Source: JADHUC01 sp964617665 | GTDB taxonomy: Bacteria; Planctomycetota; Planctomycetia; Pirellulales; Pirellulaceae | Direction: 5' to 3' | Assembly (NCBI GenBank): GCA_964617665.1 | Contig: CAZUAH010000570.1 | Location: 1-8,853, forward strand | DNA: 8,853 bases | Shown here: piece after piece, positions 1-6,222 of the stretch | How the letters are laid out: each line of letters starts with the position of its first letter | Numbering within the stretch: the first letter of the stretch is position 1 | Program-made: the position numbers and the translations under genes | Notes under the pieces: model-generated | Database searches by the model: none | What the model saw: the letters and a program-made list of their open reading frames with translations, nothing else | What the model was told of the DNA's origin: nothing

Positions 1-937
1 TCTGCCCAACACTCCAATCGATCTCTTCGATCTGTCCGCCAGTGACCTTGTCCGGGTTCTTCGTGCCCTCCATGAATCGTTTGCTCGCTTGACGTGGATG
101 GTGAACGAAGGCGTGCGGCAGGTAGACGAAGAACGGATCCTCGCGGTGTTGGCGGATGAATTTGACCGCAGCCTCGGTGAACAAACGGCACAGCTCCGCT
201 TGCTCGTCCATGTCCTCGACCTCGCCCACCACCTCGCGACCTCGCACCAGCGGCAGCTTGGGGAACTTCCACCGTTTCAGCCCTGGCCACATGTCATTGG
301 AATACGGAATGCCGTAGTACTCGTCAAAACCCTGATCCGTAGGTAGAAACCCGGGCTGATCTCCCAGGTGCCATTTGCCGAAACAACTCGTGGCGTATCC
401 CACTTGCTTAAGCACTTCGGCGATGGTGATTTCGTCGGGGTGCAGCCCCCAATGGTCGCCGGGAAACAGCACTGCATGTCCCGATCCGTGCGGCAGACCC
501 ACTCGCAACGGATAGCACCCGGTCATCAAGGCGGCACGCGACGGCGTGCATACCGCCGAGGCGACATAGAACGAAGTCAGCTTCATCCCCTCTTTGGCCA
601 TACGGTCGAGATTCGGCGTGCGATTGAGCGTCGATCCGAAGGGGCCAATGTCGCCGTAACCCAGGTCGTCGATAAAGATGACGACGAAGTTTGGCTTGTT
701 TGGCGCCTGATCCGCCGCCTCGACGGGCGCGCTCGCGATTTGTAGGCCGATGGCGAGAGCGATGATTACGAGCCAAGACGTCCGCAAAAAGTCGGGGCGC
801 ACTGGGTTTCGTCGGGCAACGGGAGGGCGAGGCTCCTGCCGAGCCGCAGAGTCACAGGAAAAAACCGGCTCAGCAGGAGCTTCGCCCTCCCGAAAACGCG
901 TCCACCGCAGTCTTCCCTCGAATGCCAGCTTTCTCAT
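1..937 (-). CDS. Secreted arylsulfatase (formylglycine-dependent sulfatase), N-terminal part
   Basis: This gene encodes a sulfatase that hydrolyses sulfate esters; in planctomycetes such enzymes usually act on sulfated polysaccharides outside the cytoplasm. The 312 visible codons carry the family landmarks: IDDLGYGD at residues 89-96 (metal-binding Asp pair), CTPSR at 130-134 (Cys130 would be converted to formylglycine), GKWHLG at 187-192, and a probable active-site His in LPHAFVHH (273-280). The gene is cut by the left edge, so the C-terminal half, with the remaining metal and sulfate ligands, is not visible. A hydrophobic export segment lies unusually deep (residues 54-66, ending near SAPVEAADQ). 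It is preceded by about 50 residues, 25 of which are encoded by a palindromic repeat. I chose the ATG at 937 because AAAGGGTGAGG precedes it. GTG at 802 or TTG at 787 would give a normal signal peptide but lack a visible ribosome binding site. The substrate cannot be told. Confidence 0.93.
   Translation of the reverse strand, partial: MRKLAFEGRLRWTRFREGEAPAEPVFSCDSAARQEPRPPVARRNPVRPDFLRTSWLVIIALAIGLQIASAPVEAADQAPNKPNFVVIFIDDLGYGDIGPFGSTLNRTPNLDRMAKEGMKLTSFYVASAVCTPSRAALMTGCYPLRVGLPHGSGHAVLFPGDHWGLHPDEITIAEVLKQVGYATSCFGKWHLGDQPGFLPTDQGFDEYYGIPYSNDMWPGLKRWKFPKLPLVRGREVVGEVEDMDEQAELCRLFTEAAVKFIRQHREDPFFVYLPHAFVHHPRQASKRFMEGTKNPDKVTGGQIEEIDWSVGQ
820..892. repeat. Palindromic (REP-like) repeat inside the sulfatase leader
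   Basis: Two 27-bp arms, 820-846 and 866-892, are inverted complements at 25 of 27 positions and are separated by a 19-bp loop. The left arm begins CGGGAGGGCGAGGCTCCTG. On the minus strand the element is read in frame by the sulfatase gene as REGEAPAEP (residues 16-24) and then, from the second arm, SAARQEPRPP (30-39). Peptides of the EGEAPAEP type are, from memory, common in translated planctomycete genomes, which suggests a dispersed intergenic palindrome family. The two mismatches between arms are both transitions (A/G and T/C on the same strand), so stem pairing is largely preserved as G-U pairs in RNA. At 73 bp the element is not a multiple of three. Confidence 0.85.
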
Positions 938-940
938 GAT

Positions 941-952
941 CCTCACCCTTTC
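941..952 (-). promoter_or_regulatory. Ribosome binding site of the sulfatase ATG at 937
   Basis: On the minus strand GAAAGGGTGAGG lies just upstream of the ATG, giving AAGGG about 8 nt and GAGG about 3 nt before the start. It is the only good Shine-Dalgarno-like sequence near any candidate start of this gene. It therefore favours the long form, whose leader is encoded by the repeat. It is followed upstream by a run of eight A on the minus strand (953-960). Confidence 0.55.
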
Positions 953-969
953 ATTTTTTTTGTGTGAGA

Positions 970-981
970 CCGGCTAGCCGG
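970..981. promoter_or_regulatory. Perfect 12-bp palindrome upstream of the sulfatase
   Basis: CCGGCTAGCCGG is its own reverse complement. It sits 33-44 bp upstream of the sulfatase ATG, in the 118-bp gap between the radical SAM stop and the sulfatase start. It could be an operator for a dimeric regulator. It is not a terminator for the radical SAM gene, because no T-run follows it on the minus strand. A 12-bp GC-rich palindrome can also occur by chance. Confidence 0.25.
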
Positions 982-1055
982 CCACAACTGGGCGGCTGCC
1001 AATGCGATCACTATACCATCCAGCAGCTCGCTACGCGCGTCTTGCCGGTGGCAAA

Positions 1056-1931
1056 TCACAGTCCGCGCCAAGCTTCTGGACGCAATGCCGATTTGCCCCG
1101 TGCCAAGGCGGCATCAAGCGTTGCCAACAAGGTCTCTTTGTCCCGCGAGAGCGTACCGGCCAGCGGCACGTAGTTCGATGCGTGATTGGTACGGAAAAGG
1201 CAACGGGTAAGACCCTCTGTGTGCAGGATGATCTGGCGCAATTCGTCGAGCATCTCTTCCGGGCCCGGAAGCTGGAATGTGCCTTCCTGCCATTGTTGGT
1301 GAAGGGGTGTGCCAGGAACCAGCATCAGTGTGAGCAGCGAGAAGTAGGGCGGGTCCATGGCACTGACCACTCGCCCGGTCGCTTCGGTGTGTTCCGCAGA
1401 GAGCTCCGCACCGCCGATCCCGAGAATGCCAATAATCGAAACGCGAATGCCGGCCGCTTTGGCATGGTGCACTGCCTCGATCATCTCGTCGGCCGTGGCT
1501 CCTTTGTTGATTCTCCGCAGGACTTCGTCGCTGCCGCTCTCCAACCCCAGGTAGACGATCTGCAGACGTTTTTCGCGGAGCAACTTCAGTTCGTCATTAC
1601 TCTTGTTCAACAAATCGCGGGCATTGGCGTATATTCCCACTCGTCGCAGGTCTGGAAATGCAGAACTCAGTGCATCAAGGATCGTTACGAGCCGACCGGT
1701 GTTTAGCACCAGCGCATTGCCGTCGGCCAGGAAGACGCGCATCACGTCGGGCATTATATCCCGCGTCAGCTTGATGTCTTCCAACACTTCCTCAACAGGC
1801 CGGACCTGAAACGGCTTGTCCAGGTATGTGCCGCAAAACGTACAGCCGTTGTGGGAACACCCGTACGTAATCTGCAGAATGTAGCTGTCAGCCTCACTCG
1901 GAGGCCTGACGACCGTACCATGGTATCGCAT
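1056..1931 (-). CDS. Radical SAM protein, COG1032/Elp3-like type, function unknown
   Basis: This 291-residue protein belongs to the radical SAM superfamily, which uses a 4Fe-4S cluster and S-adenosylmethionine to make a 5'-deoxyadenosyl radical. The cluster motif is GCSHNGCTFC, with Cys25, Cys30 and Cys33, giving C-x4-C-x2-C rather than the usual C-x3-C-x2-C. The opening VRPPSEADSYILQITYGC (residues 8-25) matches, as I recall it, a widespread uncharacterised bacterial family with this spacing. YLGLESGSDEVLRRINKG (about 131-148) is the typical beta-strand and SAM-contact segment, and GILGIGG (about 168-174) is another glycine-rich strand end of the barrel. There is no signal peptide, so the protein should be cytoplasmic. 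The start is supported by AAGGTG five bases before the ATG. It is divergent from the beta-helix gene and lies 118 bp upstream of the sulfatase on the same strand, so co-transcription with the sulfatase is possible. I would not call it a sulfatase-maturating enzyme: there is no SPASM-type cysteine-rich C-terminus. Confidence 0.9.
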   Translation of the reverse strand: MRYHGTVVRPPSEADSYILQITYGCSHNGCTFCGTYLDKPFQVRPVEEVLEDIKLTRDIMPDVMRVFLADGNALVLNTGRLVTILDALSSAFPDLRRVGIYANARDLLNKSNDELKLLREKRLQIVYLGLESGSDEVLRRINKGATADEMIEAVHHAKAAGIRVSIIGILGIGGAELSAEHTEATGRVVSAMDPPYFSLLTLMLVPGTPLHQQWQEGTFQLPGPEEMLDELRQIILHTEGLTRCLFRTNHASNYVPLAGTLSRDKETLLATLDAALARGKSALRPEAWRGL

Positions 1932-2107
1932 GTTGGCACCTTACACCGAGTTCAGGGCTCGGACAATCGGTGGCACAGGAGAAGGCTTTCCGATCTCTCT
2001 GGCAGAGACCATTGCGGCTAGCGAGTCTGGGCGTGAAAATAGAGACGCGGTGTCTTCGGGCCCCGCTGTTCATCGAAGGCTGCGGCACAAATCGGAAGGG
2101 GATTCCA
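1932..2107. other. Divergent intergenic region between radical SAM and beta-helix genes
   Basis: This 176-bp gap must hold the promoters of both divergent genes. I see no convincing sigma-70 -35/-10 pair on either strand. A weak candidate on the plus strand is TTGCGG with AAAATA 18 bp further on, near 2013-2042. A small hairpin, CCGAG/CTCGG (1946-1950 and 1958-1962), lies close to the radical SAM start. An open frame continues 46 codons upstream of the chosen beta-helix start, but it has no signal-peptide logic or family resemblance. Confidence 0.4.
2094..2101 (+). promoter_or_regulatory. Ribosome binding site fixing the beta-helix start
   Basis: GGAAGGGG ends six bases before the ATG at 2108. 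This start gives a compact signal peptide, whereas the longer frame from 1970 would put 46 polar residues in front of it. It is the main evidence for choosing 2108. Confidence 0.75.
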
Positions 2108-4399
2108 ATGAATCGACAAACGGTCACTCGGGCAACCGTTTGGGGGCTACTGTTGGTTGCCGTGTTGATGGCACTACCAGACGCCCTCGCTCAGGATACC
2201 ATCCAAATCGACACCCCCGGCGTCCTCGACATAACCGGCGCCACGTATGTACTGACACAGGACGTGACTGCCGAACACTCGGCGTTCATGATCAAAGGCG
2301 ACGACATTACGCTTGATTTGGGCGGACACACCGTCACGTACGGAACGGCCGTAGGCGTGGACCGTTCGAGCGGCGTGTTCTTGAGACCAGCCGGTGGTGA
2401 AGAGCCGTTCAAAGGCGTGGCGAGAGAAGGCTTTGGCGGCGGCAATCGCTTCACGTTGCGGAACGGCCGCATTGTCCAGGGGCCTCAACCGGTTGCCGAG
2501 AAGCTCACGATGCGCAGCGGCCGTGTCACGGATGCAGCCGGCCCTGTGCCAGCACGGTCGTGTTTTGCCATCTACGTGCGGGGATGCCAGGGACTTGAGA
2601 TCTCGAATGTCACCACCGAGGTGAACAGCCGAGATACCGACAACCTGTACATCCGCGAGTGCGCGGACGTCCACCTTCACGACAACCACTGTGTCAGCAG
2701 GGTCCGCGAAATCACCGACCGGCACTACCCAGGCACCGGCGTGATCACCGTGGCCGGCGTCCGCGGTCCCATAGACATCCACCACAACGTCATCGACGGC
2801 GGCGGGCAATGGGGGATCCGAGTGGCTGGCGGTCGCGAATTGACCGGGCATCTTGTGCTGCTGCATCACAACATCATCCGTCACCGCAGCTACACGACAA
2901 ACGGTTACGCCATCGGTGCCGCGGCCCCGAATATGCGCATCTATGCGAACGTGATCAAACCGGAGGCGGGCCGTGGAGTCCATCTCACGGGAAGCGGCAT
3001 CGACTTCTTCAATAGCATCGTGGACGTTAAAGAGAAGCCAAATCCGGAATACCCCCGCACGCGCGCCCACGGCATCAAACTAGAAGGCTGCCGCCACACG
3101 CTGGTACACCACAACTTCAGCCGCGCTGTCGCGGCGGAGGGCTACGGCGACGCCGCTCCGCTGGACTTCTCCGTCAGGACGAACTCGGCCAACCGTGTCT
3201 TCAAGAACACGATCGTGGCCCAGCGCGAGCCGAACGCAGGCGAATTCTGGGCCACCAGCATCAACCTGTACAGCAACCAGCCGAGATCATTGACTCAGGT
3301 ACACGATAACATCTTCAAGACGAACCACTGGCATGCGCGAGTCGACTGGAGCGGCGGCCGCGGGTTCGATTTCGCCAACAATCGCTTCGAGACCATTGGC
3401 GATCCGCAGGACTACCAGTTCTGGCTGTTCGCCCAGAGTTCGCGAGCCGAATCGCGGAACCTGACCTTCCTGGATAACCAGTTGGTGGGCCACACCGACT
3501 ACCGAAGGATTGGTTCACTACATCCCCGAATTCGTCGACAAGGAATCGACGCGAGCATTCGATGGACGGTGAACGTGAACGTTGTTGACCCTGCGGGAAA
3601 GGGAATCGCCGGCGCACTGGTCACGGCAAACGAAGACGGCAAGGAAGTCGCTTCGGCGTTGAGCGGGGACGACGGAAAGGCGGCTCTGCCACTTCTGGAT
3701 TATCGAATTGTCGGCGACCGAGAAAATCCTATCGAAGAACACGGCCCATACGACGTCGCAGTGCAGCTTGACGGTCGAATGGTTGAGTGTATCTCGGTCG
3801 ATCCTGTAGAGACCACTACCCTTGACGTGACCGTTGCTGATCCCAACCGAAAGCTCTACGTCTACGCCGGCAAGGACCAACGCAGGAGGATCGGCGAGAC
3901 GGCGATTCTAGATGGAAGAGTGACGGTGGTCGGCCAGACAGGCGAACCGAAGATCAGGTGGGAACGAGCGAGCGGAAGCAGCAGTCAGCCCATTGCTAAT
4001 CCGAATTCGGCCCAAGCGAAGGTTGTGATGAATAAGTGGGGGAGTTGCACCTTTGAACTCACGGCAGAGCTGGGAGAAGAAATAGCCAAGGACCGAGTAA
4101 GCGTTCGAGCCGATAGCCAGTTGACGCCTACGGCGATCGCCCTGGCACCGGCCATTGTGAAGCCCCACACGATCGTCCAGCTTGACGGAACCACTAGCAC
4201 GGATCCGAGAGGTTTTCCCAAAAGCGAGATCAGATACGTCTGGAGACAGATCGAAGGTCCCGAAGCGATGCTCTCCAGTACCGAATGGCCAGATCCTATC
4301 CTCTACCCGACCGAACCCGGTACCTACGTGTTCGATTTGACCGTCTCGAATCCACTCCGCACCAGCAAACCGGCGCGGTGTACGGTGAAGGTAGAATAG
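2108..4399 (+). CDS. Secreted right-handed beta-helix protein with Ig/PKD-like C-terminal modules
   Basis: This 763-residue exported protein has a signal peptide at residues 1-29 (MNRQTVTRAT, then a hydrophobic core ending DALAQ). Residues about 35-465 form a parallel beta-helix like those of pectate lyases and other polysaccharide-acting enzymes. Coils repeat with an asparagine at a similar turn, for example DIHHNVID (N227), LLHHNIIR (N255), LVHHNFSR (N336), QVHDNIFK (N401) and TFLDNQLV (N457). Residues about 485-575 resemble a carboxypeptidase-regulatory or Ig-like fold (WTVNVNVVDPAGKGIAGALV). Residues about 582-668 and 673-763 look like two PKD/K319-type modules; the second has LDGTTSTDPRG, YVWRQIEGP and GTYVFDLTVSNP. 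No catalytic residues can be assigned, so it may be a lyase, a hydrolase or a non-enzymatic surface protein. It is divergent from the radical SAM gene and ends 17 bp from the stop of the convergent gene. Confidence 0.9.
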   Translation: MNRQTVTRATVWGLLLVAVLMALPDALAQDTIQIDTPGVLDITGATYVLTQDVTAEHSAFMIKGDDITLDLGGHTVTYGTAVGVDRSSGVFLRPAGGEEPFKGVAREGFGGGNRFTLRNGRIVQGPQPVAEKLTMRSGRVTDAAGPVPARSCFAIYVRGCQGLEISNVTTEVNSRDTDNLYIRECADVHLHDNHCVSRVREITDRHYPGTGVITVAGVRGPIDIHHNVIDGGGQWGIRVAGGRELTGHLVLLHHNIIRHRSYTTNGYAIGAAAPNMRIYANVIKPEAGRGVHLTGSGIDFFNSIVDVKEKPNPEYPRTRAHGIKLEGCRHTLVHHNFSRAVAAEGYGDAAPLDFSVRTNSANRVFKNTIVAQREPNAGEFWATSINLYSNQPRSLTQVHDNIFKTNHWHARVDWSGGRGFDFANNRFETIGDPQDYQFWLFAQSSRAESRNLTFLDNQLVGHTDYRRIGSLHPRIRRQGIDASIRWTVNVNVVDPAGKGIAGALVTANEDGKEVASALSGDDGKAALPLLDYRIVGDRENPIEEHGPYDVAVQLDGRMVECISVDPVETTTLDVTVADPNRKLYVYAGKDQRRRIGETAILDGRVTVVGQTGEPKIRWERASGSSSQPIANPNSAQAKVVMNKWGSCTFELTAELGEEIAKDRVSVRADSQLTPTAIALAPAIVKPHTIVQLDGTTSTDPRGFPKSEIRYVWRQIEGPEAMLSSTEWPDPILYPTEPGTYVFDLTVSNPLRTSKPARCTVKVE

Positions 4400-4416
4400 C
4401 GGCAGTCCAGACAGGT

Positions 4417-6207
4417 TCATTTGAGCCCGCTGTGCCGAGCCAGTTCAGTACGCTCGCGAATGGCACACTCAAATAGATCATCCCAGGTGCCTTCAAAGAA
4501 CAGCAAGCGTCCGAAAATGCTGCGTGTTTCTCCAGCCGGACACTCGGGCAACACGGGGTCCATGTGCATGCACGGCGTCTGTGTGTTGCCAAAATACTCG
4601 TAGGCATTGGGCCAGATCCATGCAATCCATGCGTCGCGTCCCGGCAGACGCCGAGCAAGCAGAGGAAAATCTCCAGTCTCCACAATCAAGCTCCGATGTG
4701 GCTTATACTCGCTCGCGAGCCTGGTTCGCTCAAGATACACTGCAGAATTACGATTGTGCGCACGTACCCACCCAATGCCAGGCCACAATTCGGGTCGCGC
4801 AATGAAGGGGTGTCCGTTCACAAGCGGAAACGGCTTTTCAGCCTGAGGGATGCTTGTGTAGGCAAATGTCTTCGGTGAAAACGCGCCGCCAATCTGGAGG
4901 CAGAAGCCCGGTCGGAAATTCAGGACCGGATCTTGCCCGTTGTTTGCCAGCGCCACCTCGACCAGCACGGCATCCGGTCGATCAGCCAGCATGCGAACCG
5001 AGTAGCTGACCGGATCTTCCTTGAATCGCCAGTTCAGCCCGAGCTTGTCTCCGGATTCAGAGAGCTTCACATCATGGGTGCTTGGAAAACGGAAGCTCCA
5101 TCGGCTCGTGTACTCCAGATGGCATTTGATACGGCGGGTCTCTTTCCACGGCGGGTGGACGTAGATCGTCTTCGCATCGCCGGTCTCGAAGCGAATGGGG
5201 CGGCGTTCGTCGCCCAAACTCGCGACGCCCGGCTCGACGGGCGAAGGAAGGGTGACCCGGACGCACGGATCGCGAATCCAGACGTTCGTCGGTTTGGAGC
5301 CCGCGCTGCCCACGAACCACTCAGCGGTACCGTCCTGTGCGAGTACCGTATGCACAACCGCATCGGTCCACTGTTCGCCGACGACTTCTGTCCGGACCAG
5401 CATGTTGCCGCCGAGACCAAGCCCAAGCTCGCCACGTTTGCCTGCAGACACGCGACAACGGCACGTGACCTTGATGTCCGAGCCGGCCGGCAACGCGCCC
5501 AGAAGCTGCCCTGCCCGACACCCCCGTGCATCTACATTGTCGGCCGTCGTCAATCGTATTGCGGGGAAGACCGCATCATCAATCAACTCGAAATTCAACG
5601 TTGGAGGCGGATTTCCCCAAAGGCGAAATGCCGCGGACGGGTTCGATGGCACATGAGCCTGAACAGCCACGTCGACCGGCCCAAGTCCCTCGCGCACGCC
5701 ACGCTCCGCAGCCCGCGCGGCCACCTTCACGTTTGATATCTCGAACACACCGTCCGGCGCATCCTGGACAATGTGCAGCACCAAGTGAAAGTCGCTCAGC
5801 AGCCCGACTTCCATGACGGCCGTCTCCCAATCACGGCTGGTCAACACGGCGGCCGTCTGGTTCCAAGTATTTGGGCCGACATACACTTTGACCGGCCCAC
5901 CCTGCACAACTCGGTAGCGCAACGTCACACGGACTCGATTGCCGAAACCGCCTCGCGGTGTCGCCTGTACTATCAGTCCACCGTACTCGCCGTCTTTGAC
6001 CGATACCCGCATAACCCGGCCAGCCGTCTCCGGGCTTTCGACCTTGGACAACTCCGCTCCCCGATACGGACGCCAAGCGCTGGTGTCCGGCGCCTTCATG
6101 TCTTGATCGTCAAGCGGAACGGGATGCCAAGCGAAATCGTCGGCTTCGCACGGCCAAAAGACAAAGAGTACCAACACGAGACTGTAACCGAGCGAGTATC
6201 GTTGCAT
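4417..6207 (-). CDS. Secreted protein of unknown function with two jelly-roll-like regions
   Basis: I do not recognise this 596-residue protein as a named family. It has a signal peptide (residues 1-22, MQRYSLGYSL, then VLVLFVFWPCEA). The sequence FWPC is not a proper lipobox, so lipidation is unlikely. Residues about 45-163 (SKVESPETAGRVMRVSV to GVFEISNVKVA) look like a CBM4/9-type jelly roll. Residues about 190-320 (LWGNPPPTLNFELI to WIRDPCVRVTL) look like a second copy, so carbohydrate binding is a reasonable guess. Residues about 335-596 form a separate beta-rich domain. Its end, NTQTPCMHMDPVLPECPAGE (541-560) followed by a short aromatic strand, recalls conserved tails of planctomycete hypothetical proteins of mutarotase-like fold. 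That is recollection, not proof. The start at 6207 is preferred over upstream ATGs (to 6537) because it begins the signal peptide and lies 14 bp after the stop of the M23 gene, with which it forms an operon. Confidence 0.82.
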   Translation of the reverse strand: MQRYSLGYSLVLVLFVFWPCEADDFAWHPVPLDDQDMKAPDTSAWRPYRGAELSKVESPETAGRVMRVSVKDGEYGGLIVQATPRGGFGNRVRVTLRYRVVQGGPVKVYVGPNTWNQTAAVLTSRDWETAVMEVGLLSDFHLVLHIVQDAPDGVFEISNVKVAARAAERGVREGLGPVDVAVQAHVPSNPSAAFRLWGNPPPTLNFELIDDAVFPAIRLTTADNVDARGCRAGQLLGALPAGSDIKVTCRCRVSAGKRGELGLGLGGNMLVRTEVVGEQWTDAVVHTVLAQDGTAEWFVGSAGSKPTNVWIRDPCVRVTLPSPVEPGVASLGDERRPIRFETGDAKTIYVHPPWKETRRIKCHLEYTSRWSFRFPSTHDVKLSESGDKLGLNWRFKEDPVSYSVRMLADRPDAVLVEVALANNGQDPVLNFRPGFCLQIGGAFSPKTFAYTSIPQAEKPFPLVNGHPFIARPELWPGIGWVRAHNRNSAVYLERTRLASEYKPHRSLIVETGDFPLLARRLPGRDAWIAWIWPNAYEYFGNTQTPCMHMDPVLPECPAGETRSIFGRLLFFEGTWDDLFECAIRERTELARHSGLK

Positions 6208-6216
6208 TCCTCTTGG

Positions 6217-6222
6217 CCCCTC
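6217..6222 (-). promoter_or_regulatory. Ribosome binding site overlapping the M23 stop codon
   Basis: GAGGGG on the minus strand begins with the last base of the M23 stop codon TAG and lies nine bases before the ATG at 6207. A second purine run (AAGAGGA) touches the ATG directly. The arrangement fits translational coupling of the two genes. Confidence 0.55.

Noticed and set aside
1042..1054. Hairpin TTGCC-GGT-GGCAA just after the radical SAM stop as a terminator
   Set aside because: The stem is only five pairs and no T-run follows on the minus strand.
1002..1706. 234-codon open frame on the plus strand
   Set aside because: It lies opposite the radical SAM gene, whose motifs are unambiguous.
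1970..2107. 46-codon N-terminal extension of the beta-helix gene
   Set aside because: The extension is polar, precedes a good signal peptide, and the ATG at 2108 has a strong ribosome binding site.
2174..3070. 298-codon open frame on the minus strand
   Set aside because: It is antisense to the beta-helix gene, has low-complexity Val/Asp/Ala composition typical of a shadow frame, and shows no family motif.
4933..5736. 267-codon open frame on the plus strand
   Set aside because: It is antisense to the jelly-roll gene, has Arg/Ala-rich shadow composition, and has no ribosome binding site or motif.
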